NCBI GenBank assembly: GCA_045593405.1
Contig: JAZNWN010000020.1
Coordinates: 1-54,421, forward strand
DNA from: UMGS1933 sp045593405
GTDB lineage: Bacteria > Bacillota > Clostridia > TANB77 > CAG-508
Direction: 5' to 3'
Length of the DNA: 54,421 nucleotides
Positions 1-8,345 of the stretch are shown here, piece by piece (the stretch's first letter is position 1; each line of letters starts with the position of its first letter). Under the pieces are notes generated by a model. That model was given only the letters and a program-made list of their open reading frames with translations, ran no database searches and was not told where the DNA came from. The position numbers and the translations under genes are program-made.

Positions 1-198
1 CAGCAACAGTATGAATCAAAATCCATGCGTTATAATTTTGGGACGAAGAAGGGATATATTACCGATGTGATAACGCAACAGGGAGAAGGATATGTAACGG
101 CCGGCCGTACGAAGAAGACAGAAGGGGATGCATTGAATATGGTGGGAGGACGTTACACAACTTGTGATGAGCATGAGCATCCGCACTTTTATATTAAA
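1..198 (+). CDS. LptD/OstA-like LPS-assembly protein fragment (no start, no end)
   Basis: Frame 1 is open from the first base. It encodes an internal piece of a Bacteroidetes-type LPS assembly / OstA-like protein, recognisable from residues such as MRYNFGTKKG, TQQGEGYVT and YTTCDEHEHPHFYIKM. This family acts in the outer membrane of Gram-negative bacteria and has no place in a Gram-positive genome. Codon use (GGC, CGT, ACG, GCC) also differs from everything after ~200. The frame runs on without a break into clostridial-type sequence at about base 199. I read this as a chimeric join rather than a real fusion gene. The family call is from remembered motif similarity. Confidence 0.6.
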
Positions 199-1008
199 AT
201 GACAAAGGGTAAGAAGAAAATTAACGTAATAGCTATGGTATTAACTGTAGCAGTAGTATTAAGCGCTACAATGATTACTACATTTGCAGCAGAAGTATCA
301 TCAAAAGGAACAACAAAATTTGTGTGCAGAATAGGTGTAGGTGGAGATAAAGGAAAAGCATATAAAGCAACAAAGAGCACAGCAACTTTAGAATTTACAA
401 TTTGTGCTGATCCAAGAGCAGAGAAAAAACAGTGTACTATTTATCAAGTATATGTTGATGATAATAATAATGAATATATTAAGTCTGCACAAACTTTTTC
501 AAGAAATGGAAAAGGTGATGGTAATATAAATAAAGAAATTATATTAGAATTAGCAGAAAAAGTAAAAACAATAAATATAATTACAAACCATATAAATGAA
601 TTTAAAGAGCTTGAAGAGTATTTATATAATGAAAAAGGAATAATAATTAAATTATCAAATAACTATAAAACAGCCCTACTTAAGACAAATATTATTTTAA
701 ATATGGATTTTCCAGAGGAAGTAATTAACCAATACTCTATTCCAAATAAATGTATAATTGTAAATATAAATAGAGCAATAAAAATAAAATCAAAAAAATT
801 TAATGGAATAAATATAAATGGTTACAATATAATAATGCCAGAAAAATATAAGATAGAAGGTTATAATAATAAATTCATATATGAAAGTTGCATAATAAAT
901 ACACAATATAAATCAGCAAAGAAAAAAATTTTAGAAGATAAAATAAGAATTAAGAATTTGGTAGGAGAAAAAGGGATTATAAGTAATAGAGAATATAGTA
1001 GATTGTAA
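199..1008 (+). CDS. Composite ORF: signal-peptide segment joined to an uncharacterised cytoplasmic-type C-terminal domain
   Basis: The ATG at 199 begins a clear Sec-type signal peptide: basic MTKGKKK, a hydrophobic stretch, then TTFAAE. About 80 residues of a small exported-protein type follow, to roughly base 530. The remainder (about 530-1008) is much more A-rich and looks like a cytoplasmic protein with a nucleotide-binding-like pattern: IILELAEKVKTINIITN, then EYLYNEKGIIIKLSNN and NIILNMDFPEE. That second part fits a conserved clostridial hypothetical that I associate, from memory, with the region upstream of greA. No ribosome-binding site precedes base 199. The two halves probably do not belong together, so a second artificial join near 530 is possible. 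Function is not assigned. Confidence 0.35.
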   Translation: MTKGKKKINVIAMVLTVAVVLSATMITTFAAEVSSKGTTKFVCRIGVGGDKGKAYKATKSTATLEFTICADPRAEKKQCTIYQVYVDDNNNEYIKSAQTFSRNGKGDGNINKEIILELAEKVKTINIITNHINEFKELEEYLYNEKGIIIKLSNNYKTALLKTNIILNMDFPEEVINQYSIPNKCIIVNINRAIKIKSKKFNGININGYNIIMPEKYKIEGYNNKFIYESCIINTQYKSAKKKILEDKIRIKNLVGEKGIISNREYSRL

Positions 1009-1040
1009 ATTATTATTTAACAAAATTTATACTATTTTCC

Positions 1041-1069
1041 TTGACAAAACAAATTTTCTAAGATAATAT
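1041..1069 (+). promoter_or_regulatory. Probable sigma-A promoter of greA
   Basis: TTGACA at 1041-1046 and TAATAT at 1064-1069 are separated by 17 bases, upstream of greA. An overlapping TATAAT at 1067 would be 20 bases away. Confidence 0.6.
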
Positions 1070-1103
1070 AATAAAACTATAATTATAAAAAAGGAGACAC
1101 GAA

Positions 1104-1580
1104 ATGGAAGAAAAAGAAGTGTTATTAACTAAAGAAGGTTATGAAAATTTAGAAAAAGAGTTAGAATATTTAAAAACAGAAAAAAGAACAGAAATTTCTG
1201 AAAGAATAAAAGTAGCCTTAGGGTTTGGGGATTTATCAGAAAACTCAGAGTATGACGAAGCAAAAAATGCTCAAGCAGATAATGAAATAAAAATAGCAGA
1301 ACTAGAAAACAAACTTAGATATGCAAAAATTATAGATGAATCTGAAATTGATACAAAAACAGTTCAAGTTGGAAACAAAGTAAAAATATACGATATGGAA
1401 TTTGAAGAAGAACTTGAATTTACTATTGTAGGTTCAACAGAAGTAAATTTAGCAGAAAATAAAATTTCAAATGAATCACCTATTGGAAGTGCATTAATTG
1501 GTGCAAAGAAAAACCAAGTAGTTGAAGCTCAAACGCCAGGTGGAGTAGCTAAATATAAAGTTTTAGCAATAAAAAAATAG
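1104..1580 (+). CDS. greA: Transcription elongation factor GreA
   Basis: The 158-residue product has the normal GreA length. GreA enters the RNA polymerase secondary channel and stimulates cleavage of backtracked transcripts. The N-terminal coiled coil is visible from LTKEGYENLEKELEYLK onward, and its tip carries the acidic signature DLSENSEYDEAK that positions Mg2+ at the active site. The C-terminal FKBP-like globular domain ends with the family motif around SPIGSALIGAKKNQVVE and TPGGVAKYKVL. The start has AAGGAGAC eight bases upstream. The gene stands alone behind its own promoter. Confidence 0.97.
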   Translation: MEEKEVLLTKEGYENLEKELEYLKTEKRTEISERIKVALGFGDLSENSEYDEAKNAQADNEIKIAELENKLRYAKIIDESEIDTKTVQVGNKVKIYDMEFEEELEFTIVGSTEVNLAENKISNESPIGSALIGAKKNQVVEAQTPGGVAKYKVLAIKK

Positions 1581-1599
1581 ATAAATTTACCATTTTATG

Positions 1600-1628
1600 T
1601 AGACAAACCTCCAAAAATATAGTATAAT
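1600..1628 (+). promoter_or_regulatory. Sigma-A promoter of the SSB-like gene
   Basis: TAGACA at 1600-1605 and TATAAT at 1623-1628 have an ideal 17-base spacer, about 85 bases upstream of the TTG start at 1713. Confidence 0.7.
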
Positions 1629-1712
1629 AATACTGTTGAAAATAAAACTTAAGTTCTAAAGCATAAAAAAATTAAATAAAATACTATAGACAAAAAAAGG
1701 GAGGAAATAAAA

Positions 1713-2402
1713 TTGATTACAAATTATTCAGAAAACAACTATTTAGTATTAGTTGGTAAAATTACAAGTGAGAAAGTATTTAGTCATGAAATTTATGGAG
1801 AGAGTTTTTATATATTTAATTTAGAAGTTCCACGTTTAAGTGGTACAGCAGACTGTATTCCTATTACAATTTCAGAAAGACTAATATCAAATTTTGATTT
1901 AAGTATTGGAAAAGAAGTTGAAATTGAAGGACAATTTAGATCATACAATACATATGAAAATCAAAGAAGCAGATTAGTGCTTACAGTATTTGCAAAAGAC
2001 ATTAAAGAACATGTAGAACAAGAAGAACAAGAAAGAGAAAAAATTTCAAATGAAGTAGTTTTAATAGGTTATATTTGTAAAAAACCTATTTATAGAAAAA
2101 CACCATTTGGAAGAGAAATATCAGACATTCTTTTAGCAGTAAACAGAGCATATAATAAATCTGACTATATACCATGTATTGCATGGGGAAGAAATGCAAG
2201 ATTCTGCGAAAATATGGAAATTGGAACTGAAGTAAAAATAGTAGGAAGAGTTCAATCAAGAATGTATGAGAAAAAATATGAAGATGGTACAGTAGAGCAA
2301 AGAGTAGCATATGAAGTTTCAGTTGGAAGCTTAGAACTTGTAAACAAAGAAGATAAAGAAAATGAAGAAGTAAATCAAGAAGAAAACCAAGAAGCAATGT
2401 AA
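1713..2402 (+). CDS. Tandem OB-fold single-stranded-DNA-binding-like protein
   Basis: This 229-residue protein has two OB-fold halves. Residues ~8-100 (NYLVLVGKITSEKVF, then IPITISERL) and residues ~112-212 (NEVVLIGYICKKPIYRKTPFG, then DYIPCIAWGRNARFCENMEIG) each follow the SSB pattern. The second half is the more canonical. Ordinary SSB has one OB fold and an acidic tail ending DDIPF. Here the tail is acidic and Q/E-rich but lacks that ending, so it is probably not the main replication SSB. The start is TTG with GGGAGG eight bases upstream. Tandem-OB SSB-like proteins occur in Clostridia; their role is not well defined. The gene is monocistronic, with promoter and terminator visible. Confidence 0.75.
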   Translation: MITNYSENNYLVLVGKITSEKVFSHEIYGESFYIFNLEVPRLSGTADCIPITISERLISNFDLSIGKEVEIEGQFRSYNTYENQRSRLVLTVFAKDIKEHVEQEEQEREKISNEVVLIGYICKKPIYRKTPFGREISDILLAVNRAYNKSDYIPCIAWGRNARFCENMEIGTEVKIVGRVQSRMYEKKYEDGTVEQRVAYEVSVGSLELVNKEDKENEEVNQEENQEAM

Positions 2403-2405
2403 TAT

Positions 2406-2440
2406 AAAGGCATAATCCGAAAAGGGTTATGCCTTTTATG
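2406..2440 (+). terminator. Rho-independent terminator after the SSB-like gene
   Basis: Arms AAAGGCATAA and TTATGCCTTT (2406-2415 and 2427-2436) form a hairpin just after the stop codon, ending in a T-rich stretch. Confidence 0.8.
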
Positions 2441-2458
2441 TTTGTTAAAACTGTAATG

Positions 2459-2557
2459 GTCGGCGCCCTAGGGCGACCCGCCTCTGCTTGCCCATCTATT
2501 ATAAAATTAAATTAATAATACAGAATATAACGTAGGGGGCGGTCTTGACCGCCCCGC
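2459..2557. repeat. Two GTAGGGG-type palindromic repeats
   Basis: Two short GC-rich inverted repeats stand out in the AT-rich spacer: GTCGGCGCCCTAGGGCGACC (from ~2459) and GGGGCGGTCTTGACCGCCCC (from ~2535). They belong to the intergenic family seen throughout the window. Confidence 0.75.
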
Positions 2558-2589
2558 AAACATATGCGTAAAATTAATCAATTGCAATT

Positions 2590-2619
2590 TTGACAATATC
2601 CACATAAAAATGTTATAAT
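2590..2619 (+). promoter_or_regulatory. Probable sigma-A promoter of the small membrane protein gene
   Basis: TTGACA at 2590-2595 and TATAAT at 2614-2619 are 18 bases apart, upstream of the gene at 2664. Confidence 0.7.
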
Positions 2620-2663
2620 ATTTATAGTTATACTCTATTTTATTTAGAAAGGAGCAGTAGCAC

Positions 2664-2876
2664 ATGAAATTCGTGTGGTTAATTGCTTTTTTGCTCTTAA
2701 TCCTTTTTGGATTTGGAGTGGCCTTCGACTTCTTAATGCTAGTAGTTGGAGGAGCTATCCTTTTATTAGGTATTATTTCGGTATACCTAGTTTATGAGGG
2801 TATCAAAAAGAAAGAATGGGGCTCAGCAATTTGTTGGTTCATTCTTGTCATCATCTTAGCAAAAATTTTTTTGTAA
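2664..2876 (+). CDS. Small two-helix membrane protein, unknown function
   Basis: This 70-residue, very hydrophobic protein has two or three membrane segments: residues ~3-18 (WLIAFLLLILFGFGVAF), ~22-45 (a Gly/Leu/Ile-rich stretch ending VYLVYEGIKKK) and ~52-69 (SAICWFILVIILAKIFL). A short basic loop (GIKKKEWG) separates the last two. It has an AAAGGAG site nine bases before the ATG, its own promoter and its own terminator, so it is a real monocistronic gene. I do not recognise the family. Confidence 0.7.
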   Translation: MKFVWLIAFLLLILFGFGVAFDFLMLVVGGAILLLGIISVYLVYEGIKKKEWGSAICWFILVIILAKIFL

Positions 2877-2889
2877 AATTATGCTAAGA

Positions 2890-2921
2890 GCGACCTGTTT
2901 TCACAGCAGGTCGTTTTTTTA
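2890..2921 (+). terminator. Rho-independent terminator
   Basis: CGACCTG and CAGGTCG (2891-2897 and 2907-2913) form a stem followed by seven T residues. Confidence 0.9.
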
Positions 2922-2943
2922 TAAAATTATTATAGGGAGTATT

Positions 2944-2972
2944 GTAGGGGTCGCACCCCAGGGCGACCCGCA
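2944..2972. repeat. GTAGGGG-type palindromic repeat
   Basis: GTAGGGGTCGC and the partner GGGCGACCCGC form an imperfect palindrome between the small membrane protein gene and the CAP-domain gene. Confidence 0.75.
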
Positions 2973-3080
2973 CTATAATGGCTAGACCCAATATAAAGAT
3001 TTTCCCCCCATTTAATAAAAATTTAAAAAAAGTATAAAACTTCTAAAATTAGGAAAAATTAATTTTAGGAGATGATTTTT

Positions 3081-3818
3081 ATGAGAATAAAAAAAATAAT
3101 ACTTTTTATAATAATATTATTTGTAATTATTTTTACTTCAAGTGAAAGTAAGGCAATGTCACATTATCAAACTGTGGAAACAACAACAGGATTAGTTACA
3201 GCATCTGCATTAAATGTAAGACAGGGGCCAGGAACAAGCTATAAAGCAGTAACACTGGTATACAAAAATGAATACGTTAGAGTTTTTGCTCAAATTGGAG
3301 ATTGGTATATAATTCAAACTGATTCAGATTATGTAGGAACGGTAAGTAAAAAATATATAAAACTAATATATCCACAAAGCTCTGGTTCTGGAAATAGTGG
3401 TTCAAGTGGAAGTACAACCACCACAACAAATGGATTAACAACAGATGAACAAGAAGTTTTTAATTTAATAAATGCACAAAGAACATCAGCAGGGTTATCT
3501 GCCTTAAAAATAGATGAAGAGTTACAAAACGTAGCAAGAGTAAAAGCAAAAGATATGGTAGATAACAATTATTTTTCACACAATTCACCAACATACGGAA
3601 CACCATTTAATATGATAAAAAACTTTGGAATAACATATAAAGCAGCAGGAGAAAATATTGCAGGGAATTCAAGCAACCAAGGGGCTGTAAATGCCTGGAT
3701 GAATTCAGAAGGGCATAGAGCAAATATTTTAAGTAATAATTACAATTACACAGGAATAGCAGTAGTAAGTAGCCCAACATATGGAAAAGTATATGTGCAA
3801 ATGTTTATAGGAAAATAA
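3081..3818 (+). CDS. Secreted SH3b plus CAP (SCP/PR1-like) domain protein
   Basis: The start is placed at the ATG at 3081 because AGGAG at 3067-3071 gives nine-base spacing; the in-frame ATG at 3072 would overlap it. The protein has a signal peptide (MRIKKIILFIIILFVIIF, cleavage near SKA). A bacterial SH3 domain follows at residues ~35-95 (ALNVRQGPGTSYKAV, GDWYIIQT, YVGTVSKKYI), then a Ser/Gly/Thr linker, then a CAP domain at ~120-245. The CAP signatures are visible: LNAQRTSAGL-like entry, NYFSHNSPTYGTPF, GENIAGN and WMNSEGHRANIL. SH3b domains generally bind cell-wall peptides, and CAP proteins of this type are widespread in spore formers. No enzymatic activity can be inferred. Confidence 0.88.
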   Translation: MRIKKIILFIIILFVIIFTSSESKAMSHYQTVETTTGLVTASALNVRQGPGTSYKAVTLVYKNEYVRVFAQIGDWYIIQTDSDYVGTVSKKYIKLIYPQSSGSGNSGSSGSTTTTTNGLTTDEQEVFNLINAQRTSAGLSALKIDEELQNVARVKAKDMVDNNYFSHNSPTYGTPFNMIKNFGITYKAAGENIAGNSSNQGAVNAWMNSEGHRANILSNNYNYTGIAVVSSPTYGKVYVQMFIGK

Positions 3819-3879
3819 ATATTATTTTGCTCAAATAATTTATTCCTATGAAGTTATTATTTATATTATAGCAATAAAA

Positions 3880-4024
3880 CCGCCAAACGCAGGGGCTTTA
3901 TATATTTTAAAAGCGAATTCCTTCGAGGGACCGCCGTGGGCTGTTAAAGAAGTAAGCCTTGTTACAGCGCCGGTGGGAAGAAATGAGCGAATTTAAATAT
4001 ATAATCCCCGACGAGATTTGGCGG
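3880..4024. repeat. Structured repeat B, copy 1 (~145 nt)
   Basis: The outer stem is CCGCCAAA (3880-3887) with TTTGGCGG (4017-4024). An internal loop CGCA/CGACGAGA follows, then a second stem in which GGGG plus TTATATATTT pairs with AAATATATAA plus CCCC. Inside lies GACCGCCGT and a hairpin with GCTGT/ACAGC arms. Copies 2 and 3 (43075, 43785) keep the loops while stem bases change in a compensatory way. This copy sits between two converging genes. Confidence 0.7.
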
Positions 4025-4070
4025 ATGATAAAAATTTCACACAATAGATTATTTTTTTGAATAGAATATA

Positions 4071-5075
4071 TTAAAACAACAAATACATAAATATGGCAGA
4101 AAAACATGCTTGCAAGAATTTGCCTAAAATATATGGTTTTATTGAAATTTTTGCTTGGGAAGTTATACTTAAAACTTGTAATAGAACGGAAATTCCACCA
4201 AAACCAAGCAAAAATGAGCAGATAATTATACTAAATGGAGTTTGACCTAATGCAGCTAATTTAACACCATTAGTTACTTCAATAATTCCTGTAATAATAC
4301 TTTCCGAATATGTTTCAGGAATTTTCAAAATGCTTAAAAAAGGGTTTAAAAATATAGATAATATATTTAAAATTTTACTACTATTTAGCATAGAAACAAT
4401 TACTGAAAAAAGAACCACAAAGCCACCAATAGTTACAACTAAACGAATTGCACTTTGGATAGAATCTGATAAAACTGCTCCCAAATTATTGAAACTTAAG
4501 TCATCAATATTAGAAGCTTCAGAATGCCTCCATTTAAAAGAATGGGTATTGTAGCTAGATTTCCACCATCTAAAAATAAATCCAACTAAAAGACACGATA
4601 TAATATGTACAAAAAATAATTTAAAACCTGTTTTACTGCTAGAAAAAAGACTTACACCAACTGTTCCAATAATAAAAAGAGGACCAGAGTTATTGGTAAA
4701 GCTAAGTAATCGCTCACACTCTTCTACTGTACATATTCCTTGTTTCTTTAGGTTGATAACAATTTTAGCACCTACTGGGTAACCGCTAATAATTCCCATA
4801 ATTAAGGCAAAAGCACCTTCTCCGGGAACATTAAAAACAGGACGCATAAATTTATTTAAAAACTTACCTAAAATAGAAACAATATTAGTATAACTTAATA
4901 ACTCTGTCGCAATAAAAAAAGGTAGGAGAGAAGGAACAACACAAAAAGCCCAAAGAAATAAACCATTCTTTGCAGCAACTAAATTATCAGAAGAAAATAA
5001 AATTAAAAAAACAGTAAAAACATAAATACATATAGGAATAACCATTTGCTTTAATCTAATAACAAAAATTCGCAT
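4071..5075 (-). CDS. ylbJ: Sporulation integral membrane protein YlbJ
   Basis: This 334-residue polytopic membrane protein matches the YlbJ family, which is needed for spore formation in Bacillus and conserved in endospore-forming Clostridia. Family features visible are GLFLWAFCVVPSLLPFF near the N-terminus, GEGAFALIMGIISGYPVGAK and LLSFTNNSGPLFIIGTVG. About eight to ten hydrophobic segments can be counted. The start is placed at the ATG complementary to 5073-5075: on the minus strand GGAGG lies five bases upstream, and that GGAGG would be inside the coding region if the earlier in-frame ATG at 5087 were used. The gene is single and converges with the CAP-domain gene. It supports a spore-forming host. 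Confidence 0.9.
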   Translation of the reverse strand: MRIFVIRLKQMVIPICIYVFTVFLILFSSDNLVAAKNGLFLWAFCVVPSLLPFFIATELLSYTNIVSILGKFLNKFMRPVFNVPGEGAFALIMGIISGYPVGAKIVINLKKQGICTVEECERLLSFTNNSGPLFIIGTVGVSLFSSSKTGFKLFFVHIISCLLVGFIFRWWKSSYNTHSFKWRHSEASNIDDLSFNNLGAVLSDSIQSAIRLVVTIGGFVVLFSVIVSMLNSSKILNILSIFLNPFLSILKIPETYSESIITGIIEVTNGVKLAALGQTPFSIIICSFLLGFGGISVLLQVLSITSQAKISIKPYILGKFLQACFSAIFMYLLF

Positions 5076-5163
5076 ATAATCCTCCAATGTTTTTTATAAT
5101 TTTATTTGCGCAAATAAAATTATATGATTATAATTTAACATTGCCACTGACAGCGACAATGTT

Positions 5164-5275
5164 CATCCGTTTTTTATATTTTATAAAAAATTAACATTCG
5201 ACAGTCCGAAAATCGAGGAGAAGGTGGGAATACTTGCGTATGTTGAGGAAAAAAATCATACAAAAGGTAGGCTGA
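5164..5275. repeat. Structured repeat C, copy 1 (~110 nt)
   Basis: This element shares its layout with the copy at 10219-10335: CCGTTTTTTATATTTT at the left, a central TCGACAG, GGGAATAC..GCGTATG, and AAAGGTAGGCTGA at the right. The left end (CATCCG) no longer pairs fully with the right GGCTGA. It lies directly upstream of the UDP-sugar pyrophosphorylase promoter. Confidence 0.6.
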
Positions 5276-5297
5276 ATAGTTACTTAAATAAAGGTAC

Positions 5298-5326
5298 TAG
5301 ACAAATATTAAAAAAAATGTTATATT
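5298..5326 (+). promoter_or_regulatory. Probable sigma-A promoter
   Basis: TAGACA at 5298-5303 and TATATT at 5321-5326 are 17 bases apart, about 35 bases upstream of the next start codon. Confidence 0.6.
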
Positions 5327-5359
5327 ATGTAGGAATTTGAAAAAAAGGTGATGACAAGA

Positions 5360-6605
5360 ATGGAAAATAAAGCAGAAGAAATAATAGAAATACTAGAAAA
5401 ATACAATCAACATCATATTGTAGAACATATGGAGAAACAAGAAGATAATATAAAAACAGAAATTATAGAACAAGTTAAAAATATTGATTTTGAAGAATTG
5501 TTAAACTCATATAATAATGTAAAAACTATAGACCCAAAAACTCAAAACAGAATATCAAAAATAGAAGCAACAGTAGCACATGAGATTGATGAAGAGCAAA
5601 AAAACAGCTACATTAAACTTGGTGAAGAGGTATTAAAACTAAATAAATTTTCAGCTGTAACGCTAGCGGGTGGACAAGGAACAAGGCTTCGGACATAATG
5701 GACCCAAAGGAACATTTAAAATAAATTTAGAACCAGAATCAAAATATTTATTCCAAGTAATAATAGATAAACTTATAGACGCAAATAAAAAATACAATAT
5801 TACAATACCATACTATATTATGACAAGTGAAGAAAACCATGACGAAACAGTTTCATTTTTTGAAGAAATGAACTATTTTGGTTATCCTAAAGATGCTATA
5901 AAGTTTTTCAAACAAGCAGAAACTCCTTTAGTTAGTAAAGAAGGAAAACTATTAATTGGAGAAAATAATTTAATAAGATTAGCTTCAAATGGAAATGGCG
6001 AAGTATTTAAATCAATGGTAAAAAAAGGTATTATAGACGACATGAAGAAAAAACAAATAGAGTGGGTAATATTTACAGGAATTGATAATATTTTAGCTAA
6101 AATAGTAGATCCATTATTTTTGGGAACAACTATACAAAAAGGAACACTAATAGCTTCTAAATCTATAATTAAAAGAACTCCAAGAGAAGGTGGAGGAGTA
6201 TTTGTAAAAGCAGATGGAAAACCTGGAATAATTGAATATGTTGAAATACCAGAAGATATGGCAAACGAAAAAGATTCAAATGGAAATTTTGTTTTTGGAG
6301 ATATGAACATATTAAATCATTTATTTAGTATAAAAGCATTAGAAATAATAGATAGCAATCCATTACCATATCATACGGCAGTAAAGAAATGTAAACATAT
6401 AAATGAAAATGGAGAAATAGTAACTGATAAAGTATATAAATTTGAAAAATTTATATTTGATGGGTTCGTTTTCTTTGATGATATAAATGTAATGAGAGTA
6501 AAAAGAGAAGAAGAATTTGCTCCAATAAAAAATCCAGAAGGAGAAGATAGCCCAGAAACTGCAAAAAAAATGTACCAAGATTACATAAAAACATTGAAAA
6601 AATAG
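5360..6605 (+). CDS. UDP-sugar pyrophosphorylase (UDPGP family), read through a +1 frameshift at CGGA
   Basis: With a one-base forward shift at 5690 this is one 414-residue UDPGP-family nucleotidyltransferase, the eukaryote-like family that makes UDP-glucose or UDP-N-acetylhexosamine from UTP and the sugar-1-phosphate. The signature nucleotide-binding loop LAGGQGTRLG.NGPKG is split exactly by the shift: the zero frame ends AGGQGTRLRT and stops, while the +1 frame continues GHNGPKGTF. Further family features downstream are IPYYIMTSEEN, FFKQAETP, a uridine-binding region near NGNGEVF and FVFGDMNILNH. The start is placed at the ATG at 5360, seven bases after GGTGAT. The gene is monocistronic. 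Substrate (Glc or HexNAc) cannot be decided. If the shift is not made, the enzyme loses its active site. Confidence 0.88.
5690..5693 (+). other. CGGA +1 recoding site 1 (UDPGP gene)
   Basis: The zero-frame codons are CTT then CGG, followed by A. Skipping the C gives CTT GGA and restores the invariant Gly of the TRLG motif. Confidence 0.8.
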
Positions 6606-6695
6606 CTAAATCTATGATATATTATATATGGAAATTTGGTAAGAGATAAACTTAATAAGATGTGACGTACTGTTAAATTCTAGGAGGTAACAAAT

Positions 6696-8201
6696 ATGGC
6701 AAAAGGAAAAAGATATGATAGTGAACCAAAATTAAATATGAAAAAGGTATTTGGAACAATAATAGCTTTTATAGTTTTAATAATGATAATATCATCAATA
6801 GTAAAAATACTAAAAACAAACTCTGATGAAGATATTATTCACACATCAAGCTACTACACATCATATTCAAATGGCAAATGGGGAGTAATAGATAATAATG
6901 GAAACACAGTAATTAATGCCACTTATGATGAAATGATTGTAATACCAAATAGCAAAACTCCTATATTTGTTTGTATTTATGATGTAGAAGATAGTACAGG
7001 AGAATATAAGACAAAGGTTATAAACCAAAAAAATGAGGAAATTTTTAAAGGCTATGATAAAGTAGAGGCTATAGATAATTATGATTCAAAACAAAATATT
7101 TGGTTTGAAGATAATCTGTTAAAAGTAGAAAAAAATAATAAATATGGTTTAATAGACTTTAGTGGAAAAACAATATTAGAATGTGAATATGATTCTATTT
7201 ATTCATTAAAAAGTGTTAAAGAAAATATAGTGGTTGAAAAAGAAGGAAAACTAGGACTTGTAAATTCAAAAGGACAAACTATTATAAATACAGAATATAG
7301 TAAAATTGAAACTCTAAAAGAAGGATACAAAGATGAATATTTAGTTTCAAATGCAGACGGAAAATATGGAATAATAAGCACAAGTGGAACTAAAGTTTTA
7401 GAACTAATATATGAAGAAATAAAACATATTGGATCTAATGAAGTATATTCTGTAAAACTAGAAGGAACTATGCAATTAATAAACAATAAAGGAGAACTAT
7501 TACAAACATCAGAAGGAGAAGAATATATATATGCAAAAGGAGAAAATGTAATTATTTCTAAAGATGGAAAAATGGGCTTAGAAAAATTAACAGGAGAAGC
7601 GGTAATTGCAAATGATTATGAAGAACTAAAATATGCATTCTCAATTTATTACATTGCTAAAAAAGATGGCAAATATGGGGTAATAAATTCTAATAATGAG
7701 GCTGTAAAAGAATTTGAATATAGCAATATGTATTGCGTAGAAGAAGGAAACTTTATAGTTGCAGACAAAACGGAAACAGAGACAGTAATTTTTGACAGCA
7801 ATTTATCACAAAAATTATCTGGTATAGTTTCAGAAATAAATTTAGCAAAAGGTTATATAAAAATATATACTGGTAGCGAATATAAATATTATAACTTTAA
7901 ATTTGAAGAAAAACAAAACACAGAAATTCTAACACAAAATACTTTATTCTTAAGTAAAAAAGATGGTAAATATGGATTTACAGATAAAGCTGGAAATGTA
8001 GTAGTTGACTATATTTATGAAGATGCCACAGAACAAAATCCATGCGGATATGTAGCAGTAAAACAAAATGGATTATGGGGCTCTTTGAAAAGAAACGGAA
8101 GTGTAGCATATGCTCCATCAGTAAACCTAGATAATAGTATATATGTAGACTTTATAGGTGCGTGGCATTTAAGTGATGATGGATTATATTATACAAAATA
8201 A
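6696..8201 (+). CDS. Membrane-anchored WG-repeat protein
   Basis: This 501-residue protein has a basic N-terminus, one membrane segment at ~18-40 (VFGTIIAFIVLIMIISSIV) and a long extracytoplasmic part built of WG repeats. Repeats are seen at GKWGVIDNNGNTVI, NKYGLIDFSGKTIL, GKLGLVNSKGQTII, GKYGIISTSGTKVL, GKMGLEKLTGEAVI, GKYGVINSNNEAV, GKYGFTDKAGNVVV and GLWGSLKRNGS. The spacing is about 40-55 residues, with aromatic-acidic EY/DE positions following each unit. WG repeats are thought to form a beta-propeller-like or solenoid surface for binding; no catalytic residues are apparent. An AGGAGG lies seven bases before the ATG. A terminator follows at once, so the gene is monocistronic. Confidence 0.85.
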   Translation: MAKGKRYDSEPKLNMKKVFGTIIAFIVLIMIISSIVKILKTNSDEDIIHTSSYYTSYSNGKWGVIDNNGNTVINATYDEMIVIPNSKTPIFVCIYDVEDSTGEYKTKVINQKNEEIFKGYDKVEAIDNYDSKQNIWFEDNLLKVEKNNKYGLIDFSGKTILECEYDSIYSLKSVKENIVVEKEGKLGLVNSKGQTIINTEYSKIETLKEGYKDEYLVSNADGKYGIISTSGTKVLELIYEEIKHIGSNEVYSVKLEGTMQLINNKGELLQTSEGEEYIYAKGENVIISKDGKMGLEKLTGEAVIANDYEELKYAFSIYYIAKKDGKYGVINSNNEAVKEFEYSNMYCVEEGNFIVADKTETETVIFDSNLSQKLSGIVSEINLAKGYIKIYTGSEYKYYNFKFEEKQNTEILTQNTLFLSKKDGKYGFTDKAGNVVVDYIYEDATEQNPCGYVAVKQNGLWGSLKRNGSVAYAPSVNLDNSIYVDFIGAWHLSDDGLYYTK

Positions 8202-8206
8202 TAAAC

Positions 8207-8234
8207 AAAAGAGTAAGCAAAGCTTACTCTTTTA
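8207..8234 (+). terminator. Rho-independent terminator after the WG-repeat gene
   Basis: AAAAGAGTAAGC and GCTTACTCTTTT are complementary 12-base arms with a two-base loop; the T run is part of the stem. Confidence 0.8.
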
Positions 8235-8278
8235 ATGAATAATTAATAGTGAATGGTGAATAATTAATAAATTTAATT

Positions 8279-8305
8279 AGTTTTTGCTATTTTATAGCAA
8301 AAACT
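8279..8305. repeat. Inverted repeat upstream of acpS
   Basis: AGTTTTTGCTAT and ATAGCAAAAACT are perfect 12-base arms around TTT. It lies 40 bases before acpS with no T tract, so it could be a leader hairpin or a second terminator. Confidence 0.6.
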
Positions 8306-8345
8306 TTCATTAAGTCTTCACTAAGATAAATGGAGCGTGAGAGGA

